Of a DNA stretch of 9,862 nt, positions 1-7,911 are shown piece by piece (within the stretch, counting starts at the first letter, position 1; every line of letters starts with the position of its first letter). A program made the translations under genes and the position numbers. The DNA comes from Rhodospirillaceae bacterium (lineage in GTDB: Bacteria > Pseudomonadota > Alphaproteobacteria > UBA9219), in NCBI GenBank assembly GCA_003486725.1, contig DNGD01000137.1, forward strand, positions 1 through 9,862, in the 5' to 3' direction. The notes under the pieces were generated by a model. That model searched no databases. It was not told the DNA's origin and worked only from the letters and a program-made list of their open reading frames with translations.

Positions 1-606
<606 letters not shown>

Positions 607-1527
607 ATGGATCGGCTGATCTGCGGCAATACTTCCGCCGCGTTTGCCCCCGACAGTGCGCTTTCCAGCTTTGTTGTACGCGGCCATGAAATTATGGGCG
701 CGTGGCAGGGTAGTAAAGGGCCGTGCAGCGGCATGACAATGTGGCCCGTGGTTGGCCTTGTCAGCGCGTCCAGCAAGTTCATTTATGATGGTCAGGTTTT
801 TGAACCCGGCAAGCATGGCTATTTGCGTGGCAAGCCCCTTGCAGTTGAAAAGCGCAGCGATAGCCAAATGATTTTCTCGCACGATCACGATCCGGCGACA
901 CAGGCGGGTGTTTACCCCTTCGCCAATCAGATCACGATCGATCATGTGCTTGGGGCCGATGCTGTCCTCACGACGGTCAGCGCGGCCAATAAGAGCTCGG
1001 TTCCTTTACGCTTTGGCGCGGGGTTGCATCCGGCTTTTGTGTGGGGTGCGGATGAAAACGGCGATCACGGCGACAGCCGCGTGACGTTGTCAGAGTCTTT
1101 GCCGCAGGGCACAAAGATTTATCGCACCGTGGATGGCAAGGTTCAGGAAGACGCCCGCGAGGATAACGCCTTTGAGGGCGGTGCCATGCACCTGAAAGCT
1201 GAGAACTTTGTAAACGACGCCTATTTTGTCGTATTGCCCGAAGAACATTGCGGCAAGGAAGTCAAACTTGTTTTCTCATGCCCTCATAATGCGTTTGATC
1301 TGGAAGTGACTCTCACGGGCTGGGATGGCTTTGGTATTTGGAGCAAGCCAAACGCTGCCTCGACCTTCCTATGCATTGAGCCTTTGGCAGGTGTGGCGCT
1401 GATTGACAAAGAGCAAGGCGATACGCCGCGCCTTGCAGAGATCAAGGGACTGCGTTCCCTCGCGCCTGCAGCGATGTTCAAAGCGTCCATGAATATGCGC
1501 CCGATTTTTAAATCATCTTCGGAGTAG
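607..1527 (+). CDS. Aldose 1-epimerase family protein (galactose mutarotase-like, LacX/YeaD-like)
   Basis: This 306-residue protein belongs to the galactose-mutarotase-like fold, whose members interconvert the alpha and beta anomers of sugars or sugar phosphates, normally in the cytoplasm. Visible family marks are K-H-G-Y-L-R at 69-74, corresponding to the K-H-G-F-x-R motif, G-L-H-P-A-F at 139-144 with the probable catalytic His141, and W-S-K-P-N-A followed by C-I-E-P-L-A-G with the probable general base Glu258. The W-S-K-P / C-I-E-P pair resembles the LacX-like branch more than classical GalM. No signal peptide or membrane segment is visible. The ATG follows the mreB stop with no gap (TAA then ATG) and there is no clear ribosome binding site, so translational coupling to mreB is likely. 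The substrate cannot be read from the sequence. Confidence 0.85.
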   Translation: MDRLICGNTSAAFAPDSALSSFVVRGHEIMGAWQGSKGPCSGMTMWPVVGLVSASSKFIYDGQVFEPGKHGYLRGKPLAVEKRSDSQMIFSHDHDPATQAGVYPFANQITIDHVLGADAVLTTVSAANKSSVPLRFGAGLHPAFVWGADENGDHGDSRVTLSESLPQGTKIYRTVDGKVQEDAREDNAFEGGAMHLKAENFVNDAYFVVLPEEHCGKEVKLVFSCPHNAFDLEVTLTGWDGFGIWSKPNAASTFLCIEPLAGVALIDKEQGDTPRLAEIKGLRSLAPAAMFKASMNMRPIFKSSSE

Positions 1528-1528
1528 G

Positions 1529-2701
1529 CTACATCGCGCCTGCTTCAGCCCAGCGCTTTTGCCAGCGGCGGTTGAAGACGTAGAGCGCGCCAGCCAGCGC
1601 GGCCAGCGCCAGCAGATAAAGTGTCACATTCACAAACATTAGCGGCACGAAAAGTAGGAAGCCCGCACTACGTCCTACGGATAAATAGAACTCGCTCCAC
1701 AACATAGAGGCATAACTCTGCATCTCATAAAGGCCGGAGACAAGTGCGCTGTCGGCAAAAGCCATCCCGATAGCATAAAGGATCATAAAGGCGAAAAAGA
1801 CAAACGGATTTGACGGCATCAGGGCAAGGACAACCCAAGAAAGACCAATAAAGAAAAGGGCGAGCGCATAGCCATGTTGCCTGTGATTATGCGCAATCTT
1901 GCCGACGAGCGGGGACAGAAATGCCATCACGGCCAGACGAGCGATCAAGATGGTGGCCATGATCGTTGGCGAAATACCGACCTGAAACATTAACGCGGCA
2001 ATGGTAAAACTAGCCGCTTCAAACAAACTTTGTGAAATAATGCGCCGCGCCATATAAGGGTTGTCGTGCATCACGTCCTTACATTCTTTAACAAACGCGT
2101 GCGCCATATTCTGCCGTACGCAGCGCGAAGCGAGCAGCAGGCATCCTGTACCCGCCATCATGGCAATAAGTGCGATGCTCACGGCGATAATGGGTGATGC
2201 TTCTTTCAAATAATGTGCAGCGATCAGCGCCGTTGCCACGCCGCTTAGTAGGTTCACAAACATAGAAAGTGCAACCTCGAACCCGCGATTGGCCGTGGTT
2301 GTGTTTTGCACCATCGCGATATGGTGCGATGTCCAAAAAGGAGCCAGTACAATGCCGGCAGCGAGCCCGCGCCAGAAGGGTATGGGAGGTGCGATTAAAT
2401 AGGCTGCAATCGCTGCCAGCTGAAGGGCAAAGAGGAAAAAACGCCATTTCAGGCCATCAGCCGTGCTGAATCCCATATACAAAAGCGGATAATACACGAA
2501 GCCAGCCAGCAAAATAGCGGGTGCAAAATAGGCGGCCAGATGTGCATAACCACCTGCGCCAAGATCATAGGAGGAAAAAATATTGACGAGACCAAAGCCA
2601 AACACGCCCAAAAAGGTGCCGAGATAAACAAGATTGCGCTTCATATCCAAAAACGGATCAACATAGGTGCGCAGCGTAGCATTGCGGGGTTTGGCGGTCA
2701 T
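1529..2701 (-). CDS. MFS-type multi-pass membrane transporter, substrate unknown
   Basis: This is a 390-residue, strongly hydrophobic protein with about twelve predicted membrane segments, roughly at 24-42, 57-76, 87-106, 110-125, 143-163, 170-191, 224-242, 247-268, 278-296, 299-318, 335-357 and 359-377. A polar, charged loop of about 30 residues (193-223) divides it into two six-helix halves, the usual layout of major facilitator transporters. Length and topology fit the family, but I see no motif that gives a substrate, and the classical MFS loop 2-3 motif is not obvious. It lies 50 bases downstream of priA on the same strand, so the two may be cotranscribed. It converges on the epimerase gene with a single base between the stop codons. 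The ATG start has only a weak purine tract (AGAAAGA) upstream. Fold confidence is good; function is open. Confidence 0.7.
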   Translation of the reverse strand: MTAKPRNATLRTYVDPFLDMKRNLVYLGTFLGVFGFGLVNIFSSYDLGAGGYAHLAAYFAPAILLAGFVYYPLLYMGFSTADGLKWRFFLFALQLAAIAAYLIAPPIPFWRGLAAGIVLAPFWTSHHIAMVQNTTTANRGFEVALSMFVNLLSGVATALIAAHYLKEASPIIAVSIALIAMMAGTGCLLLASRCVRQNMAHAFVKECKDVMHDNPYMARRIISQSLFEAASFTIAALMFQVGISPTIMATILIARLAVMAFLSPLVGKIAHNHRQHGYALALFFIGLSWVVLALMPSNPFVFFAFMILYAIGMAFADSALVSGLYEMQSYASMLWSEFYLSVGRSAGFLLFVPLMFVNVTLYLLALAALAGALYVFNRRWQKRWAEAGAM

Positions 2702-2751
2702 GGGAATCTTTCTGTGTTATCTACACTGGTGTCCGAAGCTAAAACAGTTCT

Positions 2752-4755
2752 TTAGAGAAAGCTATACGGGTCGATGTCGATTTGCACTTTGATCGTGCGG
2801 GGGATGGTGAGTGGCGCGAGCCAAGCTTGGATGGCCGGTGACAGCGCGACGTTGCGCGCGGCTTGGATCATCAGGCGATAACGGATCTTGCCGCGCAGAA
2901 TTGCAAACACCGCTGGTGCGGGGCCAAGGATTCTCATATTTTTGTTTTGTGGCGCGGCAGCGGCGATCATTTGCGCAACCTTGACGACTTGCGCTCGATC
3001 TTCTCCCGCAATCGTGATGGTCGCAAGGCGTCCGAAGGGCGGTAGGTGATAGTTTTGCCGCTCGCGCATTTCGGCCTTCATAAACGCATCGCGCTCGCCT
3101 TTGATAAGCGCTTGCATCACCGGATGATCGGGTTGTGTGGTTTGCAGGTAAACGGTGCCGGCATCCTCGGCGCGACCAGAACGCCCCGCGACTTGTTGCA
3201 GCAGTTGAAAGGTGCGCTCCGCCGCGCGGGGATCACCACCGCTTAATCCCAAATCCGCATCGATCACGCCCACCAAGGTCAGGCGCGGGAAGTGATAACC
3301 CTTGGCCATAATCTGCGTGCCAATGAGAAGATCAATTTCATGATCATCCATCTGTTTGATCAGCGCCTCGGCGGCCTTCGCGCCATCCAGTGTATCGCTC
3401 GCCATAATTGCGGTGCGCGCGGCGGGAAGACGCTCGGCGATTTCCTCGGCGATGCGCTCAATGCCAGGACCGCAGGCGGCGAACTTGTCCTCCGCACCGC
3501 AAGCGGGGCAAACGTCCGGCAGTTTGGTGCTGTAGCCGCACTGATGGCAGTGCAGACGTGACGTGCGCTTGTGCTCAATCAGCCAACTGGTGCAAGAGGG
3601 ACATTGCAGGCGATTGCCGCACGCGCGGCACAATGTGAGTGGTGCATAACCCCGTCTGTTGAGGAACAGCATCGCTTGCTGCCCCGCCGCAAGCGTCTGC
3701 GTTAATGCTTCAAGCAAAGGATCGCTGATAAAGCTTTGGCTCGGCATCTTTTCATGCCGTAGATCGATGATGTTGATGGCGGGCATCGCGGCCTCGCCAA
3801 AGCGGCTTTTTAAAACCACATGTTGGTACTTGCCTTGTTGCACATTGTGCATCGTCTCCAGCGACGGCGTCGCGCTGGCCAGAATAACAGGAACATGACC
3901 AAGGTTTCCGCGCACCACGGCCATATCGCGTCCGTGATAAATGACGCCTTCCTCTTGCTTGTATGCGCCCTCATGTTCCTCATCCACCACGATCAAACCA
4001 AGATTGTCGTAAGGCAGAAAAAGCGCGGAACGGGCACCTAAAATAAAACGCGCCTTGCCTTGTTTGATCGCATGCCAATTCAGACGGCGTTGTTTTTCGG
4101 TGATGTTCGAATGCCAAAGCGTCGGCGCGATACCAAAGCGTTTTTCAAGCCGTGAGAACAACGCCGCTGTCATCGCGATTTCCGGCAACAGGACGAGCGC
4201 TTGCCGTCCTTCCTTTAAACATTGTGCTATAGCCTCGCAAAAAACTTCCGTCTTGCCAGAACCTGTCACGCCATCCAGCAGTGTGACACTAAACGCGTTT
4301 TTTTTCACGGCCTCGACAAGTTTCGTGGCAGCGGTGTGCTGATCGGCAGTGAGGGTGGGCGTGCCGTGATCGGGATCGGGCAGGGCATCGGACAGTTTGT
4401 CCTTGTCCTTCAACTCGCGCAGCTGGCCACCTAAAACCATTTTTAAAATAGAACCGGCAGGGGTCAGCGTGTACCCCGCGACCCAGTCAACGAATCGGCG
4501 CGTGGTGGCATCCAAAGGCGTCAGATCAAGAACGCCTTTTATCGGCTTGAGTTTGCTCACTTCAATGCCGCCGCTGCCTTCGCCCCACACAATGCCGATG
4601 GTTTCCTTGCGTCCGAAAGGAACCGTGACAAAAGACCCGTTTTCTATAGAAAGATTGTCCGGAACAAGGTAATCATAGCCATCGCCCACCGGCAGCGGCA
4701 GGAGTACCCGCACCGTTGGGGCGTTATGAGAAGGGCTGGTCGAGACGGTATTCAT
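2752..4755 (-). CDS. priA: Primosomal protein N' (replication restart helicase PriA)
   Basis: PriA recognises stalled or repaired forks and D-loops and reloads the replisome; it is a 3'-5' superfamily 2 helicase. The 667-residue product shows the whole architecture. An N-terminal DNA-binding region lies at about 15-110, with V-R-V-L-L-P-L-P and Y-D-Y-L-V-P. The Walker A motif G-V-T-G-S-G-K-T-E is at 162-170, the DEEH Walker B at 258-261 and S-A-T-P-S at 294-298. Eight cysteines that should bind two zinc ions are at 376, 379, 385, 388, 403, 406, 416 and 419. Motif VI Q-V-A-G-R-S-G-R is at 521-528. It is somewhat shorter than the E. coli protein (732), but no motif is missing. No good ribosome binding site precedes the ATG. 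An A8 tract at 4298-4305 (bottom strand) encodes K151-K152-N153 just before the Walker A motif. Confidence 0.97.
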   Translation of the reverse strand: MNTVSTSPSHNAPTVRVLLPLPVGDGYDYLVPDNLSIENGSFVTVPFGRKETIGIVWGEGSGGIEVSKLKPIKGVLDLTPLDATTRRFVDWVAGYTLTPAGSILKMVLGGQLRELKDKDKLSDALPDPDHGTPTLTADQHTAATKLVEAVKKNAFSVTLLDGVTGSGKTEVFCEAIAQCLKEGRQALVLLPEIAMTAALFSRLEKRFGIAPTLWHSNITEKQRRLNWHAIKQGKARFILGARSALFLPYDNLGLIVVDEEHEGAYKQEEGVIYHGRDMAVVRGNLGHVPVILASATPSLETMHNVQQGKYQHVVLKSRFGEAAMPAINIIDLRHEKMPSQSFISDPLLEALTQTLAAGQQAMLFLNRRGYAPLTLCRACGNRLQCPSCTSWLIEHKRTSRLHCHQCGYSTKLPDVCPACGAEDKFAACGPGIERIAEEIAERLPAARTAIMASDTLDGAKAAEALIKQMDDHEIDLLIGTQIMAKGYHFPRLTLVGVIDADLGLSGGDPRAAERTFQLLQQVAGRSGRAEDAGTVYLQTTQPDHPVMQALIKGERDAFMKAEMRERQNYHLPPFGRLATITIAGEDRAQVVKVAQMIAAAAPQNKNMRILGPAPAVFAILRGKIRYRLMIQAARNVALSPAIQAWLAPLTIPRTIKVQIDIDPYSFL

Positions 4756-4807
4756 TCGTTAGACTTAGCCTATAACAGTTCGAATCGCATCAGGGAGTTT
4801 TAAGCTT
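4756..4807. promoter_or_regulatory. Divergent intergenic region between priA and the transaldolase operon
   Basis: This 52-base gap is the only non-coding space between the leftward priA and the rightward transaldolase gene, so it should hold promoter or leader elements for both. A hexamer resembling a -10 box on the top strand is TATAAC at 4771-4776, without a convincing -35 at the usual spacing. A ribosome binding site for the transaldolase, GGGAG, is clear at 4793-4797. Part of either promoter could lie inside the opposing gene. The region's role follows from position; the individual boxes are weak. Confidence 0.4.
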
Positions 4808-5470
4808 ATGAAGTTTTTTGTCGATACCGCCGATCTGAATGACATTAAGGAACTGGCGGCTACGGGTCTTTTGGACGGTGTCACCACAAACCCTTCGCTG
4901 GTGGCCAAGTCCGGACATAGCAATTTCATCGAGCTGATCCGCGAGATCGTCGCCATCGTTGATGGCCCTGTCAGCGCCGAAGTCGCTTCCACCGATTATG
5001 AAACCATGCAGGCCGAAGCGAACACGCTGGCCAAGATCGCCGACAATATCGCGGTCAAGGTACCGTTGACCCCCGCCGGCCTCAAGGTTTGCAAGAATTT
5101 GAGCAGCAACGGCACGATGGTCAATGTGACTCTCTGCTTCTCGGCGGCGCAGGCCATTTTGGCGGCCAAGGCTGGCGCGACGTTCGTATCGCCTTTCGTC
5201 GGTCGTTTGGATGACATCGGCCAAAGTGGCATGGAATTGATCGCCGACATCTGCGGTATCTACAGCCAGTATTCAGCCTTCAAGACCGAAGTTTTGGTTG
5301 CATCCGTTCGCTCGCCCATGCATGTTGTTGAAGCGGCCAAGATGGGTGCCGATGTGGCTACCATCCCGCCGTCTGTGATCCGTCAGTTGTTTGGTCACCC
5401 GTTGACCGACAAGGGATTGGCGCAGTTTGTCGCTGATTGGAAGAAGACCGGTCAGACCATTCCTGTTTAG
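4808..5470 (+). CDS. tal: Transaldolase, small FSA/TalC-type
   Basis: This 220-residue protein has the length of the decameric fructose-6-phosphate aldolase/transaldolase subfamily. Such enzymes transfer a dihydroxyacetone unit between sugar phosphates in the non-oxidative pentose phosphate pathway, through a lysine Schiff base. The start M-K-F-F-V-D-T-A with Asp6, T-T-N-P-S at 26-30, the Schiff-base lysine Lys84 in V-K-V-P-L-T, and S-P-F-V-G-R-L-D-D at 128-136 are all present. With a one-residue offset to E. coli FsaA, Glu58 stands where FsaA has Gln59 and Phe130 where it has Tyr131. Both residues are those of transaldolases, so transaldolase is favoured over the aldolase. The GGGAG ribosome binding site lies 10 bases before the ATG. 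It is first of a three-gene run with the DUF484 gene and xerC. Confidence 0.93.
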   Translation: MKFFVDTADLNDIKELAATGLLDGVTTNPSLVAKSGHSNFIELIREIVAIVDGPVSAEVASTDYETMQAEANTLAKIADNIAVKVPLTPAGLKVCKNLSSNGTMVNVTLCFSAAQAILAAKAGATFVSPFVGRLDDIGQSGMELIADICGIYSQYSAFKTEVLVASVRSPMHVVEAAKMGADVATIPPSVIRQLFGHPLTDKGLAQFVADWKKTGQTIPV

Positions 5471-5482
5471 TGAGTGCGGCGC

Positions 5483-6181
5483 ATGTCTCCATCCTCCAAA
5501 CGCCCTTACCTTTCCGTGGCAGGCTTAACGCCCGAAAATGTGCGCGGGTTTCTGATGGAGAATCCCGACTTTCTGGCGGACAATGCCGACATTCTTGAAG
5601 AGCTTGTCCCGCCGGAAACGCGGCGCGGCGATGGCGTGCAGGATTTCCAGCATTTTATGGTGGCAAAGATTCAGGACGACTTCACGGCGTTGAAAGCCGA
5701 GCATGAAGACCTGATCGATTTGCTTCAAGAAAACCTGCTGCGTCAAAACCGCATGAACACGGCGATCCTAGCCTTGATGGATGCGCCGGATTTTGAAAGT
5801 ACGTTGCGGCTGATCGGCCAAGAGTTCGCCGACATTCTAGAGCAAGAAGCTGTCGGCTTCTTCCTTGAGGCGGGCGGTTGGCTGGATGTGGGCGATTATG
5901 ACGGGCTTAAGGTTGTGTCCCCCGGTGTCGTCAATCGCTGGCTGAATGGCCGCGAAGTAATGCTGGAAGAAGTGCCCCACGGTCTTCGTGAACTCTATGG
6001 CGACGCATCCAGAAATGTGCGCTCGCAAGCGCTTGTGCGCCTCACAATTCGCGAAGGGCTGCCTCCGGGTCTCCTCGCGCTCGGCCACGCTGACCCCATG
6101 CATTACGCGACCGATCTTGCCACCGAGCAGGTCGAAACCCTCGGCGGCGTCATCGAACGCTGCCTTGGCAAGTGGTTGTAA
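5483..6181 (+). CDS. DUF484 family protein with GAF-like domain
   Basis: DUF484 proteins are small cytoplasmic proteins of unknown function, typically encoded just upstream of xerC, as in the E. coli dapF-yigA-xerC region. The N-terminal part (about residues 10-110) is predicted to be helical and contains the family-like F-L-x-x-N-P-D-F-L and Q-x-x-x-L-R-x-Q-N motifs. The rest, about 110-225, fits a GAF-type fold. I chose the ATG at 5483 (232 residues). A GTG at 5474 in the same frame would add three residues but has nothing like a ribosome binding site, whereas the ATG has a weak GAG at 5472-5474. The gene begins within 12 bases of the transaldolase stop, and its own stop touches the xerC start, so the genes are almost certainly cotranscribed. 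Ligand and partner are unknown. Confidence 0.88.
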   Translation: MSPSSKRPYLSVAGLTPENVRGFLMENPDFLADNADILEELVPPETRRGDGVQDFQHFMVAKIQDDFTALKAEHEDLIDLLQENLLRQNRMNTAILALMDAPDFESTLRLIGQEFADILEQEAVGFFLEAGGWLDVGDYDGLKVVSPGVVNRWLNGREVMLEEVPHGLRELYGDASRNVRSQALVRLTIREGLPPGLLALGHADPMHYATDLATEQVETLGGVIERCLGKWL

Positions 6182-7129
6182 GTGACGACGCAAGAGACTC
6201 TTCCCATCACTGAAGATTTATTGGGCGCGGTGCGCGACTGGCGTGAATGGCTGGTGGCCGAGCGCCGCGCTTCGGCGCATACGGTTTCATCCTATCAGCT
6301 TGACCTTCAATCCTTCTTCAACTTTATGGCGGAATATCGTGGCGGCAAGATCAAGCTGGCCGCGCTGGGCGCTTTTACGCTTATGGATTTCCGCGCGTGG
6401 CTGGCGAGCTTGGCGCATGAGAATATTCAAGCCGCGTCGCGGGCGAGGGCGCTGGCGGGGGTGCGCAATTTCTTTCGCTGGCTGGATCGCACGGGGCGGC
6501 TTCATAACGCCGCGATTGATCTGCTGCGCGCGCCGAAAACGCCCAAACGCTTGCCGCGTCCCGTGAGCGAGGAGGACGCGCAAAACATCGTCGCGCTGTC
6601 GAAAAATACGCTACAAGAAGGCTGGGTGGGGCTGCGCGATCAGGCGCTCTTCACGTTGCTTTACGGCGCGGGCCTTCGTATCAGCGAGGCGCTGGGGCTT
6701 AGTTGGCGCGATCTGAACCAGCAAGACAGGCTTACCGTCACGGGCAAAGGCAACAAGCAACGGAACGTGCCGGTATTACCGATCGTGCGCGAGGCGCTCG
6801 ACAAATATCAAAAGGCCTGCCCATTTTCAGGTGCCGCCACCGCGCCGGTTTTCGTTGGCGTGCGCGGCGAGGCGTTAAATGCGGGCGTCGTGCAACGCGC
6901 CATGCGCCAATTGCGGCGCGATTTAAACCTGCCCGATACCGTCACGCCCCACGCGCTACGCCACAGTTTTGCAACACATCTGTTGGCGTCGGGCGCTGAT
7001 CTACGCAGTTTGCAAGAACTCCTCGGTCACAGCTCGCTTTCGACGACCCAGCTTTACACGCGCATTGAATCCGCGCAGCTGGCGGCCACCTACCGCGCCG
7101 CCCACCCTCGCGCCAAGGGTCGCGGCTAA
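6182..7129 (+). CDS. xerC: Tyrosine recombinase XerC
   Basis: XerC, with XerD, resolves chromosome dimers at dif near the replication terminus. The 315-residue length is normal for Xer proteins. The N-terminal SAM-like core-binding domain covers about 12-105 and the catalytic domain about 125-305. The full catalytic set is visible: Arg166 in G-L-R-I-S-E, Lys189 in G-K-G-N-K-Q-R, His257 and Arg260 in H-A-L-R-H-S-F-A-T-H, His283 in L-L-G-H-S-S-L, and nucleophile Tyr292 in Q-L-Y-T-R-I. The start is a GTG directly after the TAA of the DUF484 gene. That TAA is in this frame, so no earlier start is possible, and translation is probably coupled. The DUF484 neighbour favours XerC over XerD or an integrative-element integrase. 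No attachment sites or cargo genes are seen nearby. Confidence 0.93.
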   Translation: MTTQETLPITEDLLGAVRDWREWLVAERRASAHTVSSYQLDLQSFFNFMAEYRGGKIKLAALGAFTLMDFRAWLASLAHENIQAASRARALAGVRNFFRWLDRTGRLHNAAIDLLRAPKTPKRLPRPVSEEDAQNIVALSKNTLQEGWVGLRDQALFTLLYGAGLRISEALGLSWRDLNQQDRLTVTGKGNKQRNVPVLPIVREALDKYQKACPFSGAATAPVFVGVRGEALNAGVVQRAMRQLRRDLNLPDTVTPHALRHSFATHLLASGADLRSLQELLGHSSLSTTQLYTRIESAQLAATYRAAHPRAKGRG

Positions 7130-7243
7130 TTCACTGAAATATAGGCGAAAATATAGCCGTTTATTGCTCTGGCAGGGGGTGTTGTGGTACTCTAATGGAA
7201 TAGCTAGAACGGTATTTCACGAAAGCATCTGGACGCAGCCCCC
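7130..7243 (+). promoter_or_regulatory. AT-richer gap before the hypothetical gene; probable promoter region
   Basis: These 114 bases between xerC and the next rightward gene hold no supported ORF. They are AT-richer than the flanks and are the natural site of a promoter. Candidate boxes are TTGTGG at 7182-7187 and TAGAAC at 7205-7210 with a 17-base spacer, but they match the consensus weakly. No T-tailed hairpin typical of an intrinsic terminator for the xerC operon is visible, so read-through is possible. Confidence 0.3.
7136..7159. repeat. Imperfect tandem pair of 12-base units
   Basis: Two adjacent 12-mers, GAAATATAGGCG and AAAATATAGCCG, differ at two positions. They lie just after the xerC stop. 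They could be a small operator-like element or chance in an AT-rich stretch; nothing in the window repeats them elsewhere that I could see. Confidence 0.25.
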
Positions 7244-7891
7244 ATGATGAGCTCCATTAAAAAAACAACCCTCGCTCTCGCACGTTTTGCCAATAACTGT
7301 ACGATTGTGCCCGCCGCTTTGTTGGGTGGTGGCGTTTTAGGTGCGAGTTTTTTCAGGAAGGACGCTTACAAGGATTTTTATGCGACCAAATGTGAACTCG
7401 TTACGCCGAACAACACCAATGTCTATTTACGTGCCTATCTTAAGCTGCGCGATAAGGTTGCAACCTTCGGGAAGACAACGAGTGCCCCTGCCAAGCCGTA
7501 TTATCTTGTCACGGCTGTGATGGCCAATAAAAAGGGCGGGTTGGTAGAGCGAACCTTTGTCGTTCAAAAATGCGAGAAGCTTGTTGTTGACCAGCGCGGG
7601 CGTTTCCATACCTTGCCGCTTGCGGAATGGGCTCATGCAACGAAGGCGAGCGTCACGGCGGGGCGTAGCGTTATCGACAGACATCCTAATACTTACAAGT
7701 GCAGAGGGCAGTATCTCACGCCGTTTGCTGCTATCTTCCCGATTGTGAAGGAAGTTGAGCGGCATCCGTCTTACGGCGCCGAGGTCGCGCGTATTAACGC
7801 TCTTTTGAAAAATCCTCAAACAAAGATCAGCCGCTGCCTGATCCCCTTTTATTTCGACTGGGTTCACCGTATCAAACGCCCCGCTGCCTAA
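7244..7891 (+). CDS. Hypothetical protein with one N-terminal membrane segment
   Basis: I do not recognise this 215-residue protein. The N-terminus is basic (K6, K7, R14) and is followed by a hydrophobic, glycine-rich stretch at about 20-36 (with L-L-G-G-G-V-L-G), which suggests a signal anchor or uncleaved signal. The remainder is soluble, basic and mixed alpha/beta in appearance, with cysteines at 19, 50, 110, 153 and 198. No lipobox is evident. Two in-frame ATGs are adjacent (7244 and 7247), with a weak GGA at 7231-7233 as the only ribosome-binding candidate. It stands alone on the top strand between xerC and the converging LOG-type gene. Codon pattern and an intact frame of this length support a real gene. 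The protein is probably anchored in the inner membrane; the side on which the bulk lies is uncertain, though the positive N-terminus followed by the hydrophobic segment suggests outside the cytoplasm. Confidence 0.65.
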   Translation: MMSSIKKTTLALARFANNCTIVPAALLGGGVLGASFFRKDAYKDFYATKCELVTPNNTNVYLRAYLKLRDKVATFGKTTSAPAKPYYLVTAVMANKKGGLVERTFVVQKCEKLVVDQRGRFHTLPLAEWAHATKASVTAGRSVIDRHPNTYKCRGQYLTPFAAIFPIVKEVERHPSYGAEVARINALLKNPQTKISRCLIPFYFDWVHRIKRPAA

Positions 7892-7911
7892 AGTTGGGGA
7901 CTTGGTAGACT

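Noticed and set aside
1503..1560. Short inverted repeats near the epimerase/MFS convergent stops (for example GATTT/AAATC at 1503-1514)
   Set aside because: Stems are only 4-5 bases with tiny loops and no T tract; this is expected by chance.
6182..7129. Tyrosine recombinase as the integrase of a mobile element
   Set aside because: Its length, catalytic spacing and DUF484 neighbour fit housekeeping XerC. There is no flanking tRNA, direct repeat or cargo in the window.
6969..7247. A 92-codon top-strand ORF overlapping the end of xerC and the following gap
   Set aside because: Most of it lies in another frame of the well-supported xerC gene, the translation is rich in Arg and Pro as expected of an out-of-frame shadow, and it has no ribosome binding site.
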